64,000 bases of DNA. It comes from Argopecten irradians (Eukaryota; Mollusca; Bivalvia; Pectinida; Pectinidae). How positions within the stretch are numbered: the stretch's first letter is position 1; every line of letters starts with the position of its first letter. The stretch lies in the NCBI RefSeq assembly GCF_041381155.1, contig NC_091137.1, positions 23,543,655 to 23,607,654 on the forward strand, read 5' to 3'. Under the pieces are notes generated by a model. That model was not told the origin of the DNA. It saw nothing but the letters and a program-made list of their open reading frames with translations, and ran no database searches. Below, one piece after another: positions 1 to 12,305 of the stretch. Made by a program: the position numbers and the translations under genes.

Positions 1-472
1 AACATATGAATGTCTCGATTGCAATCAGCTTTTCAATCAAATTCGTTGACGATAATGAGAGAGTAAAAAATATGGGTATTTTAATGAAAAATTATGCAAC
101 TGTCGCGAGAATAAATCATATTCATTTATGTGAATGATAATGGAGGCCGTGTACATTTTTTGTAAATTGGCTTCACCAGGGTTACATAATTTACATGTGC
201 TCCATAATCATTATACCCTCATAACCTCAACAAAATTAAAATCTATTCCTTAAATAATGCAATTATTTACCAACTTTTAATATGGTTATATATAAATTAG
301 TTATGGGAAATATTTGCATAAGCTGTTTACATCTGTAAGATAAAATTACGGTATGACATTATCAACAGTACAGGTATATGCCAGTCACCCTTTTGCAAAT
401 GTCAATTTGTTTTTAAATTATTTAGAAAGTATGATGAAGAATTCTGTAGTATATCTGTCTGTGTTTTTTCAG
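1..472 (+). other. RPAP2 intron (partial)
   Basis: AT-rich sequence without a recognisable exon. It ends in a pyrimidine tract and an AG at 471-472 just before the first RPAP2 exon seen here. The open frame that begins at 353 runs through this acceptor, so its first 40 codons are intron read-through. Confidence 0.7.
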
Positions 473-3400
473 AATTTTTGCGGTAACCAGTGTTTCACGG
501 CGTCACAATACTTCAGACGACAACTGTTGACTGCTCCTCTATGGACTCGAGATCGCATGCCTGACAAACCATTTAAACTACTGACTCTGGAGGCCACAAG
601 GTAAGTCCTCACATTTTAATTATGCCGATTGAAGCAAAGACTAAGATTGGATGACTTTACCATGAAAAGGAGTTCGTATGTTGTCATTCATGACGGTTGT
701 ATCTTGTGTTCTCGATAAGTCTTGTAAGGTAAATTGGGTAAATTGCAAGGTAAGTGCAGCATAATGTTATCTGTCTAGACATTAAAGGAACAATTGAAAC
801 ATATATTCACAAAAATTGAAATTGAAATTTGTCGTTTAGTTACAATTTAACCATCAAATAATGATAGCATTTTGCCAAATGATTTTTTTTTAATTATGGG
901 AAATGATTATCTCCCTTGTATTGTGGATGAGCTGCCTCTCTTGCATGTAGATAATCTGTTATGGCAAAGAAAGATTAATGCTAAAGAAATGATGACATCA
1001 TCCTGGTCACTCTGATTTGTGTTTTCAGTGGATTACAAGGAGATGAAGTCATTTCAATCACACCAGAACTCAAAAAAGAAGTCCAATATCTAGAAAGACT
1101 GGAGAAATTTGAAACAAAAAGCAAAGATAAAGCCCAAAACAAGAGCCCCGTTGATCCGGAACAGTTAAATCTGCAATCCCTTTTGATAAGTGTTAGCTCT
1201 GGTGCTTCCAACAAAGACAAACATTCTAATGACCAAAGTTATATTCAAAAAGAGCATTCTGTGGTGACCGAGAATAAAAAAGATGAAAACAAAAGTGATT
1301 CTGTAAAATATACCACGAAGGAGAGTTCACAGGTAAAAACAGAGTCAGGGGATTCCATGACAACAGAATCAAAGATGAAATATCTCGAGCTTTTGTTGAG
1401 CAAACGAAAACATTTACTCGGTAAAATGGCAGATATTCAACCTATAAAAGTCTCAACTGATTCAGATGATGAAGAAGATTCTTCGGAGTCAGGAAAAGTT
1501 CAGTCTACAAATGAAAAACCTATTGAATTAGAAAAATTGAATGATACTGTGGATATGAAGACTGGAAAGGTATCAAGTGTTGATGTAAATCCAGCGACTG
1601 ATTCTGATGATAGCCAGGAATCTGAGCCTCAAGAAAATATAAAAACATACCCTGTTGGTAACAAGCCTATGGAAAACCAACAAGAGGCAAGTAATTCCAA
1701 AAAATCTCTACAAACTGCAAAATTAAAACCTGAAAAAAACTCGAAGGTAAATTCCAAATCTGCAATACAGATTTTATGTCAGACAATAAGACAGTGGGTT
1801 ACTAAGGAAACCATAGACCTTATATCGCCACAGGAATCAGAAGCTATCGGTGATGGAGTTGATCAAACAGAATTTCAATTAAAATATGCTAAACTTTGTC
1901 AGCGAATCGATGCAAGAAGCGATGACCTTGATGACCTTGTAGGAGAATCTCGGACTGAAGGTTTGCCACTTCCAGAGAAACCTGTTCCTGATTACAAAAT
2001 ACTTAGAGAGGAAACGGAAGAATTTGGTCAAAAAGTGGCTCAGTACTTACAGGGCAAGACTACCACCACAGGGGTCATAAAGGAAGTGGTAAGTTAGTCA
2101 GACAGTTACAGATGTTGGAATTACTATGATTGTGAAGCACTTACTGCATTGATGAATTCATACGTTTTTAATGGTACTTACATCAACAAGGTGACATGTG
2201 CAATTATAGTGCAATATTGTGTTTATAGCACAAATTCCTTGCGCAAAAATACTAATAAAAATGTTACTGTTTACTGGTATTTATATGCATTTTTAGTAAA
2301 TTATGTATAATTATATAAGGGCATAGTTATTGTGGTGATGAGTTTTTGGAATACTGCTGTAAACTTTGTATGGTATGAAATGGTAAATGAGTGTCTCATG
2401 TAATGTAGTTATCTCCCCTTACCTAGAGCCATGTTATAGATCAATGTTATAATGTTTTACCACTAAAACAAAAAAAAAATGAAAAATATTTATTTCATTC
2501 TTTTTTTTTTCTACTATGAAATGCCTTAATGGGAGAAAAATAAGTTGTTACATACAACCAATTACTATTAAATATTGAGCTATAATTCACCATTGAGACA
2601 TATTCATTATTTTTCTGTACTCATGCATATATTACTCCTAACAATTTAGTAAAGCTTGCATCTTCTCTGAAATACGCGAAAGTTACATTAATTTTTATCA
2701 AACTTGCAAAATTATGTAATACTTTGATGTTGGATTTCAATGTTATTTTTCAAAACCAGGCAGTGGAAGAGCAGCTGGAGGTCCATCTTCCTACAGTTGA
2801 CAGCCATGATCAGATGTTAATCAGAAAGAAAATTGTCATGGAAAAAATTAACCGATCGTAAGTAATATATCTACGATGCGTTTTACTAAGTTTTGATAAT
2901 TCTCCCACCATTCACTATTAAGCGTCACAAGTTTTAGCAGTTTTAGATTTCTCTGTCAACCCATAGGGTATGGCAGACTGCGCAAGCTAATCTTTAACTC
3001 TGGAATTTAAGCAAAATAACTTCATGCATTTAAATTGGTTCTTTTAAAAACTAAAATAATATTTCTGTAAGTTGAAGAAAATAACCATTTTCATTTCTTG
3101 CCTTCAGTTGTGGGGGGTGACAATTTAATATCAGAGCGGCAGCATCACTATATATGCAGATATGTCGCAGATATGCTAATTTGAAACATTTTTTTCAACA
3201 GAATGCCTGAACTTTTGGGTCCTCTGAAGCTGTCGATGCAGGAAGTGTTCTCTGACGTGAGACAGTTGTTGTCAACATTCAGGTATATACATCACAGTAC
3301 CGCAGCTAGTGCTTCTCACCTAATCACCTTAGGATGGTAAATTGCAGCTAGGTTTTGATTTTATTTTTGATTGGTCAGCCGAGTATTTACTTCTACATAA

Positions 3401-5922
3401 CCTTTATATAAAGTGCAAAAACTTGCAGATTATTTTCATCTCTCTCGTCATACCATATACGGTAGCCAGCATTTTTAATACACTGGAAGCTAAATCGTGA
3501 AGTTTTGTTTCCCTAAAATTTAAATTTTCTCTAGTTTGATGTCCAAATCGTGAATATTTTGACCTACAAAAATGTTACATCAAACATATTGTACTATCAT
3601 TCATAAGAACATAAATGAGAACTCTTTTGTTTTGCAGCTTTAGTAGCCAGAACATTATATTTAGACCAGTAGAGTGGACACTGGTGTGTCTCATCCTCCT
3701 CAAAATGTAAGTCTATGTACATTGATTGAATGTATGATATATGTCTGGGTTGGATTCTATTTGCTTAAGTGTTTGGTGCCTACAACAGCTAAAAGCATTT
3801 CACCATGGTCCTCAATGTATGTTTTTAGCCCACCATCACCAGATGGTGGGCTATTCAAATCGCTTTTTGTCCGTGGTCTGTCGTCCGTCCTTCCGTCCGT
3901 CCGTCCTTCTGTCCGTCCGTCCGTCCTTCCGTCCGTCCGTCCGTCCGTCCTTCCGTCCGTTAACAATTCTTGTTACCGCTATTTCTCAGAAAGTACTGAA
4001 GGGATCTTTTTTAAATTTCACGTGTAGGTTCCCCCAGGGTTCTAGTTGTGCATATTGTATTTTGGGACCAATCAGTCAACAAGATGGCCGACAGGCCGCC
4101 ATCTTGGATTTTGATAGTTAAAGTTTGTTACCGCTATTTCTCAGAAAGTACTGAAGGGATCTTTCTCAAATTTCACATGTAGGTTCCCCTAGGGGTCTAG
4201 TTGTGCATATTGTATTTTGGGACCAATCGGTCAACAAGATGGCCGACAGGCCGCCATCTTGGATTTTGACAATTGAAGTTTGTTACCGCTATTTCTCAAA
4301 AAGTACTGAAGGGATCTGTGTCAAATTGCATGTGCAGGTTCCCCTAGGGGTCTAGTTGTGCATATTGCATTTTGGGACCAATCGGTCAACAAGATGGCCG
4401 ACAGGCCGCCATCTTGGATTTCGATAGTTAAAGTTTGTTACCGCCATTTCTCAGAAAGTGCTGAAGGGATTCTTCTCAAATTTCACATGTAGGTTCCCCT
4501 AGGGCTCTAGTTATGCATATTGAATTTCGGTACCGATCGGTGAACAAGATGGCCGACAGGACGCCATATTGGATTTTGACAATTAAAGTTTGTTACCGCT
4601 ATTTCTCAAAAAGTACTGAAGGGATCTGTGTCAAATTGCATGTGCAGGTTCCCCTAGGGGTCTAGTTGTGCCTATCGTATTTTCAGACCGATCGGTCAAC
4701 AAGATGGCCGACAGGCCGCCATCTTGGATTTTGATAGTTAAAGATTGTTACCGCTATTTCTCAGAAAGTCTTGAAGGGATTCTTCTCAAATTTCACATGT
4801 AGGTTCCCCTAAGGCCCTAGTTGTGCATATTGCATTTTGGGACTGATTGCACAACAACATGGCCGACAGGCCACCATCTTGGATTTTGACAATTGAAGTT
4901 TGTTACCGCTATTTCTCAAAAAGTACTGAAGGGAGTTGTCTCAAATTTTATGTGCAGGTTCCCCTAGGTCCTTGGTTATGCATATTGCATTTTGGTACCG
5001 ATCGATGAACAAGATGGCCGACAGGCTGCCATCTTGAATTTGGATAGTTGAAGATTGTTACCACTATTTCTCAGAAAGTACTGAAGTGATTTGTCTCAAA
5101 TTTTATATGTAAGTTCCACTAGGACCTTAGTTGTGCATATTGTATTTTCGAACTGATCGTCAAAAAGATGGCTGACAGGTAGCCATCATGGATTTTGATA
5201 ATTGAAGTTTGCTACTGTTATGTATCTCAGAAAGTACTCAAAGGATCTTTCTCCATATGTAGTAATATGTAGTGAAAGTTTGAAAAGCAGAGAAAAGATC
5301 CCTCTTTCGTTTGTCAGACATAGATCATTCTTTGGTGGGCGCCAAGATCCCTCTGGGATCTCTTGTTAGAAGACTATGAAAGTTTTATGCAAAAACATCC
5401 AATTAGAATGTGTAAGAAATCATCATGTTTTTACATTTATTTTTATACTACAAGTTTATGACAGCATTGAAACATGTTCAAAAGAAATGAAGAAAAATGT
5501 GAAAATCAAAAGAAAATGTGTACTTATACATTTCAGTGATCATTATTTACATGCATACAGATGAAATAATTTTGCCTTGGTTTCACCTCCAAGGTGTCAT
5601 TGTATTTTTCTTGCTCTTTAAAGGATACAAATAGCAAGATAGGAAAGGTACTCTCAGATACATGAATAACTTCATTTACAAAAATATAGAATAGGATTTT
5701 CAAAGATACTCACTTATATTTCAATTAAATTTTCTTTGACTTGTGCTACTTTTATTTTCCATTTTGTTCTGCAGTTTGGCAAGAAGACATGTTCATATAT
5801 CGCAATCCTTTAAGGAGGAGAGTGCTGTTCGTTTCTTTGATATTCTACTCCAGTCCCTCGGCGAGTCTCAAACCACAGTGGATCAGCATATTATACAGAT
5901 TATCCTTTCACCACTACTGTAA
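473..5922 (+). CDS. RPAP2: RPAP2, RNA polymerase II CTD phosphatase/associated protein 2 (3' six exons, 5'-partial)
   Basis: RPAP2/Rtr1 proteins remove Ser5 phosphate from the RNA polymerase II C-terminal domain and help polymerase assembly and import. Exons by GT/AG and phase: 473..600, 1029..2088, 2760..2857, 3202..3282, 3638..3706, 5775..5922; they join in frame into 527 codons plus stop. The first exon gives the end of the Rtr1 zinc module (NFCGNQCFTASQYFRRQL then PLWTRD), with the CxxxC pair typical of the family. The 1060-nt second exon is an acidic, Ser/Lys-rich, low-complexity linker. The last four exons match the conserved RPAP2 C-terminus (IRKKIVMEKINR, RPVEWTLVCLILLK, FFDILLQSLGES). 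The human protein is about 612 aa, so roughly 100 N-terminal residues lie left of the window. The last intron (2 kb) holds a repeat element. Identification is from remembered family sequence; exon structure is seen directly. Confidence 0.9.
3827..5367. mobile_element. Mollusc-type dispersed element: palindromic end, CCGT microsatellite, 155-bp tandem core
   Basis: The element lies inside the last RPAP2 intron. It starts with a perfect 11-bp inverted repeat (agcccaccatc .. gatggtgggct, 3827-3852), followed by a CCGT-type microsatellite (about 3885-3960), then tandem units beginning gttaccgctatttctcag at 3972, 4127, 4282, 4437, 4592, 4747, 4902, 5057 and a degenerate one at 5211. The spacing is 155 bp throughout (154 for the last). 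The end carries agtgaaagtttg, a cagagaaaagatccctc block and tctttggtgggc. A shorter relative is at 16889-17403. No coding capacity. Microsatellite plus tandem core resembles Helitron-derived non-autonomous elements of bivalves, but that class assignment is inference. Confidence 0.85.
3885..3960. repeat. CCGT microsatellite (CCGT with CCTT variants)
   Basis: Short tandem run of gtcc/ttcc tetranucleotides inside the dispersed element. It explains the arginine/threonine/glycine/aspartate-repeat and proline/serine-repeat open frames in this stretch, which are not genes. Confidence 0.9.
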
Positions 5923-7690
5923 CTTTAAATCCTAGAGCGATTTACCACTGGGATCTGTAACTAGATCATAGATGTGAAGTTACAAAGGTATGACATTAAA
6001 ATAATCAACCTTTTTCAGTGATCAGGTAATAATTTGAACATATGGATAATAAAGATGAACAAGAAAAACAGGATACCTTGGACTAAGTAAAAGTGAATAT
6101 TTTGACATCATTTATTATACCCGCCATGAAGAAGGGGTGCAATAGTGTTACCAATGTCCATCCCATCTTGTCCAGCTTTGAACTATCGATCAGAGGTAAT
6201 TATGTCTACAGTATAGACAGTATGTATATACATGAACAGTGAATGTTTTGTAGATGTATACATTACAAACAAGAACTTTAATTTATTGTTTTGTTTTTTT
6301 GTTCTTCTTTCCTTGCCTCAGAATTCTGCCTTTTGGAGTTATCTGCTCTTGTGACCTGATTTTGATGTGGATATATTTCAAAATAAATTTAATTTATTTA
6401 TAACCCACAATAAATCGGTGGGAGCATCTACAGTAATCTCTCGATAAATTGTTAGAGTAAACAATGATTATGAAATATATTTTTTAGTGTTTTTTTGGCA
6501 GCTTGCAAATAAAGACATGACTGTTGAATTTCCCCTCAACAGAGCAGATAAACTGAATACTTTTTGAAGGTCAAGGCTCAAAACGCAAATGTTGAAAATG
6601 ACCTTCAATGGTTTACCCTGTAATAACCATATATTTACTAAAATAATAATAGCCACTGTATGTTTACTTAATTTCTCCAATCTTGAATTCAAAGATTTAC
6701 ATAAGGTTTACTATAAAGATCAATTTTATTGATAATTCTTAGTTGATGTAATACAACTTTATCTGTTCAGATTGAATGCTCTCATTTTTTTTTGAAAAAA
6801 AAAATCTTATTCAATTGTGATTTTCAGAAGATGGAGAAAAGTTTCTTATAAAATAACAAACACGTTATTTTTCAAGTAATTTATTGGAAGCATTGTTACA
6901 TATCTTTCACATGCATTTCTCTTGAAGGACTTTTGTCATTAAATTACAGACACAAAAGTTGTTAATATAAAGAGGCACTATTTGGTCAGCAGAATTCTTT
7001 GAAAAGAAAGTTACAATTATTTATCAAAGTCTATGATATAGAGTTTGAACGTTATGAGAGGATTACTAGCGCTTCTTTCTGTAATATAATTATATTTTAC
7101 TTACTTGCATTTTGACTGATAAAAAAGACAGATAAATGTGACCATTTTAAAAATACATGCGAAAGTGTGAATGATTAGGTCTCAGTCATACAGGTTAAAT
7201 AACGTTGAAGTTTTCGTTGCATTTTTCAAGGATGCATATAAGAAATCATGGCACTTTAAACGATTTTAATAACGTCTTGTCTAGCTTCTGTACTATCCCC
7301 AGAGAGATATAATGCATTCTCAATTGAATTATTATCAGTCCAGGTCGGTACCATTCTTACCACTATAAGTTGTCTGTTTCCCTACTTCATATTATGTTGT
7401 TACTATTGCCATTTCTGTAACACAAACTTGTGAGGTTGTGAAATGGATAGACATTTACTGCACTAGCTCACAGCTTTTGTACAAGTATGAGAATTCATAT
7501 TATAGAAATAAAGATGTGGTGATGTTGTAGCCTGAATGATAAGATGATGTGTTGACGTTCTTGAAACCCTAGCTACTAGCAAACGTGACCATACCGAATT
7601 GAATCTCATAATCATAAACAATGCAGAAGAGAGGAGAAAAATGTTTTAAACACATTCAGGTTTTCAAATTTGTAGGCGTATATCGCATCT
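5923..7690. other. RPAP2 3' UTR and convergent intergenic region
   Basis: Follows the RPAP2 stop. Candidate polyadenylation signals AATAAA on the + strand lie at 6048-6053 and 6382-6387; the second is followed by AT-rich sequence. The Mab-21-type gene on the opposite strand ends at 7691, so both genes discharge transcripts into this 1.8-kb gap. No further exon was seen. Confidence 0.6.
6382..6387 (+). terminator. Candidate RPAP2 polyadenylation signal
   Basis: AATAAA hexamer about 460 bp after the RPAP2 stop. A second hexamer at 6048-6053 is closer to the stop. Which one is used cannot be told from sequence. Confidence 0.35.
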
Positions 7691-10346
7691 TCATTTCTTT
7701 GAAATGGGTGACAGATTCCTTGACACAACGTCTTCTTGTTTAGCTAAAGTATCTACCCGACCCTTTAACGCCGGGAGATGACCTGTCGGCCGTGGCACCG
7801 TGTTCAACGATTGAGTAGAGGATTGTAATGATGTTTTAGATTGTGACGGAGTCGAACTATGCACATGTCCTCCGCTCTTTGATGCCGACTTCAACGAGTC
7901 TGGTCCAGAAACCTTTCCTATTGAACCTTTGGAGACATTTTCTGAAACTTTACCGACTGAACAATTCAATCCATTCACTGACACGTTAGATGCAGAACTC
8001 ACAGAAACCATTGATAAGGCAGAGCTATTTCTCGATAATTTCGATTTGTTTGAAAACTTTCCAGAAACATTGGATGATTTGATAGATCCATTCCTTAAAG
8101 TAGAGTCCGTTGACTTGAGTGAACCATTAACAGAAACCTTATCGGTTGACTGTCCGAACTTTGATGACACGCTAGAACTCGTAGATACTTTACTGCCAGA
8201 ACCATTGCCCATTTGGGAAGATGGACGAGAGTTCACTTGTCCAGACATTTTCGAATCTGACCGTATTTCATGGCGTTTGAATCCATATCTCACTGGTCCT
8301 GTAATGAAAATAGGCTCCTCGTCACTTTCGTCACAGAAAGTGTCATCGTATGAACGATCTGTCGTTTCACTCATCATCGTCGTTATTGTCCTATCAAACA
8401 AAGAATCTTCTTCAGTGTCCTCTCTCGGTCCGCGCGCATTGTCCTCATCCGTTTTTACTTTGGGAGGCTCATCTCTGTATGGTTTGGTTTCGTCGATTTC
8501 CTCTAGTTCGCTTTCGAGACCAGTATAAACGTATATGTTTTCGGGAAGATCGTTCAGACCTTCTAACATGGCGTCCAACTCAGTAGCAGTGGCTTTCAGA
8601 GTCTCTGGTTTGAAATCACTGAGCAGGTTGTACTTACCCTGAAAGAAGGCTGGAAAAACTCCCGATTTCATGTGAGAGGAAATGCGCTCGATCACTTTGA
8701 TGAACCAGCGCGATCGCGATTTCACAACTCCCATGCTTTTCTTGTGCTGGTAGAAAATGGCATTTTGTATGATACGATTTGTCAGTGTATGAAGACAAAA
8801 CATATGAGTGTCTTTGATTCTCTCTATCAACATTATGACGTCTCTGAAAAACTTCCCAGTTGGCATTTGACAGATGTAATGAAGAGCTCTGTCTTCTAAA
8901 CAACCAATATTAAGACTCCAAGAACAGACGATACTACCATCGTACCCACAGTTATTTGTCCATTGCATTACGGAAGCTTCGAGGTAAAACATTTTCTCGC
9001 CTTGTGTCAACGTGTCCTTGATTATTTTTTTGAAGTCTGTATGAAATTCGTAATATGGTCGTCTGCTCGCGATTGGAACTTGCAGACGACACTGTTTGGG
9101 AATGTCAGTGATCTGAATACAGGGAACAATGTTTAAAGTGAAGAAGAGATGTGGTTGGATGGACTGATTTGTGTAGAAGTTGACCAGCAAAGTTCCATCT
9201 TTTTTAGCCGAATGTGTTATATCCATGGAGTGGTGTTTCTTGGCTTTATGAGGTCGGGCCTCTCTTAGAAAGTCTACCGCTGCTGCTAGACCTGTAGAAA
9301 GAAAAAGATAAGTAAGAGAACTTCCCCATGTTCAACAGGATATTTTAAGGAATATCGAAATAAGGTTACACCCATAAAACTGAGTAGCCCGCCGTTTGTA
9401 AATAAATTAAGAAATAATGTTCATGCAAGACAAAAATGTTCTTTTAATATTTATATTTGAGAAATGCAACAACCCTAAAGCAACCAAACGGGGGAAAAAG
9501 TGAAAAGTTTCAGTAGTGTTTTATTTTCATCTGTTACGAGTATGGCGCCTGATTGTACCAGACTGATAGATATCATTGAAATTTAGATACATACCGTCAT
9601 TGAACCAGTGGAGGATGAAATCAGGTCTTAGGAAGCCATTAGTGTCCACACAGTGGCCCCACTCTTTGGATATCTGCATCTTGTCCACGGAGAAAAGGCC
9701 TTCGTTGACACCAAGAAGGATCCTGTGGCTAGGATACTCGCTGGGAGATTTATACACCATCTGGAAAATATATTGAATCAGCTTGAGGTACATTTAGAAC
9801 TAAATAACAAATTATTTGTTGTTTATTCTGTAAATATTCCACGCAAAACATATTGCAAAAAAAACGAAAATTAGTGTATAGTGACAAAGGTCTATAAGGT
9901 ACTCATAGCTTTTTTTTTTAATTATTTTTATAGACTTTATGAAATTATGTTCGTAAGGCTCACCGTAAACGTATCCGGTTTGGTAGGCCTCTTAATAGGA
10001 ACAAAGCACTGGAATTTGTTGATGTCAATTGCTCGAAGATTTTCCAGTTCGGGCTTACCGCCCCTGAGCGAGATGTATTTAGGATACAGAGGATGTATCC
10101 CATAGGCAGTGTTTACGACCCTGGCAGCCAGGCCCATTGCTATTCCGAACGAATTCTCCCTTCGGCTTTCAAGCTCGCCAATGGAGATCTTTTCTCTGAG
10201 GACCCCAGTGATAAAGTCTCCAATCGTTAGGGGTCTGGTGGGCGTGCCGTCATCTCCCTCCACTTCCTCGATAATGACATCCTCATCATCATCTTCCAGC
10301 ATTGTCCTTCCTACGGCACTCGTCAGACTTCTGGCACGATCCACTT
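7691..10346 (-). CDS. Mab-21-domain protein, MiD49/51-like (3' three exons, 5'-partial)
   Basis: Exons on the - strand: 10346..9964, 9760..9595, 9291..7691; all joins keep frame and give 715 codons before the stop, preceded by 2 bases of a split codon, so at least one upstream exon is missing. The first exon carries an acidic run (EDDDEDVIIEEVEGDD) and a YISLRGG..INKFQCFVPI block, which sits where the Mab-21/cGAS-fold family has its GS and acidic motif. The third exon has LNIVPCIQI, then the helical Mab-21 C-terminal part ending KSGVFPAFFQGKYNLLSDF, which resembles the mitochondrial fission adaptors MiD49/51. After roughly residue 440 the protein turns into an acidic stretch and then a long Ser/Asn/Lys/Gly-rich tail, probably disordered. 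The usual catalytic acids look absent. ITPRIP-like or other Mab-21 relatives are alternatives. No polyadenylation signal was assigned. Confidence 0.72.
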
Positions 10347-10579
10347 CTGTAAGGATAAAAGAAAAATATACTTTTTACAGTATTTGATAAATATGAATCA
10401 TATCATAACTTATAAAATGCCAGGGCAAGGACAATAGATTGGAGTAAGGAGATCATAGATCAGACTCAAAATTGATGGAGAAATGTGTGGATTCCTGTTC
10501 TGTTCTGAGAAAGACCCACAATCGTCACTCAGATCAATCGTTTATATACTATGCATACCAACATACGGAGACGAACTGC

Positions 10580-10767
10580 AAGATAGACATTTCCGGTCGT
10601 CCTTGGGCGACATGTTCTTGATACAAGAACAATGTTCCCCGGGAATAATTTCGCCCAAACGCAATGAACATGAAACGAGGACATTGTTCTCGGAACAAAA
10701 TATCATACCATTTCCAAAGCAGGAGCTTGAAGAACATACAAGAACAAATATGGCGCCAAATTTAAAT
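10580..10767. repeat. Left arm of a diverged inverted repeat
   Basis: Contains tccggtcgtccttgggcgac, ttcgcccaaacgcaatgaac and agaacaaatatgg. The reverse complement matches 12165-12305, with gaps. The arms are about 1.4 kb apart, so this could be the two ends of an old foldback element or two separate inverted copies. Confidence 0.55.
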
Positions 10768-12164
10768 TAATGGTTAGCCTTTCGCTTAAATTTGACTTTC
10801 TTGTCTGTGGCCGTGAAGTGCGATTCTAAGATTAAAGGGACAATTCAGTCTAAGAGAACATTAAAATTTGTACATATTTCGGAAAAAACCAGTTCTAATG
10901 GAAATTAGATTATTCGGTTTTACTGTGATATGCCTGAAAAGCCCATGGTTGTGACATGTGTGTAGATGTTCAAACTCGCTCGCTGTCCGCCATTACACAT
11001 TGTGGTCGAACTTCTTGTATGCCGAACCCTGTCCCTTGCTCGTAGAATAATGCAACTTTTGTCTAGAACTGCTCAAATCGCTCTGACAGTAGTGTGTTTA
11101 CCTTATTAGGTGAATTGTCTTGTCTAAAAACCATTTCATCACCTTCTCGGTGGTTATGTAGTTTATTTGCTTAACGTGCGTGACTTTGGCTCATGCATGG
11201 GTACAGCGGCCATATTGTACCTACTTAATCGTATTGATCAACGATTTGATATTTCAACGATATTAATTGAAATACTAAACAATGACGTGGAATTTGTCAA
11301 TATTTTATGTTATATGTTTCATATATACGAATGATGCTGATGTAAATGTGAATTTATATATTTGTAAGTAATATCAGGTCGTAAAATCGTTGAGAAATTT
11401 GTTTATGGACGAATATCCAATGACTTCTTTATATTGACGTAACATTACCGTACACGTCACTTGTCTAGAAATGCGAGAAACTTTGGCTGGCACGAGTGTC
11501 ACTTATATATTAGCAGAGACAAAGATAATTTATATATAGACTGATCAGATTACATTAGATAAGTCAAATCTATTTTATTGAATCTGAAATATTATTTAAA
11601 CAATTAATTAAGGAATGATTTTTATTTTTTGTTGTTTACTGGTGTGTAAACTGCATTTTTTGTACAGATATTTTAAATGACGCGGTGAAATAAAACTTCC
11701 GGTGAAATAAGACTTCGTTACAGCTGAGTAATTGATGGAATCGCGAAACAGCTGGCTCCAATTTGGCGGGAAAATGTGTCAAGATCCGGGAGTAAATGAA
11801 ATAAAGTTCCACAATAACTTTAGCGTTTTTAATCCATTTATTCCATATGTTTTCATTTTTTTAATGTTTTTAATATTAACACAATGCTTTCCATTGCATT
11901 CAAACTGATGTTGATATCGAACCTTTGTCATGGCATATATTTTGGCCTAACCGGATGCGCATTCACATAAGGGCGGAAGTCAGTGTTTCGGTTTGTGTTC
12001 TTGTGCAGCAGCCCCTCTGCGTTTACGCAAGTGTAAACGATTGCCCGGTTAGTAAGGTTATATAGGAAGGTGAAAACGGAAATGTAAATATAAGGTGTTA
12101 AGAAGTTAAAATGTTAAGAAGATCATCTATAGATTGATAAATGGCTAATGTTTCCAAGTTCCCT

Positions 12165-12305
12165 ACTCCGGCCATCGTCATATTTGTTCTTAGGTTATGT
12201 TCATGTTGTTTGGGCGAGAATTAATGAGAAAATGTTCTTGCTCTAACCTCGGATAAGAAAAAAGTTGTCGCCCAAAGACACCCGGAAGCTAAGATGGGAA
12301 TAGCC
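12165..12305. repeat. Right arm of a diverged inverted repeat
   Basis: Contains catatttgttcttaggttatg, gttgtttgggcgagaatt and gttgtcgcccaaagacacccgg, matching the reverse complement of 10580-10767 in the same order. It is shorter than the left arm through several deletions. Confidence 0.55.

Noticed and set aside
3674..4121. Open frames across the CCGT tract on both strands
   Set aside because: Simple-sequence repeat within a dispersed element in an RPAP2 intron.
7929..8528. 199-codon + strand frame
   Set aside because: Antisense shadow of the Ser-rich tail and acidic part of the Mab-21-type exon; no splice or homology support.
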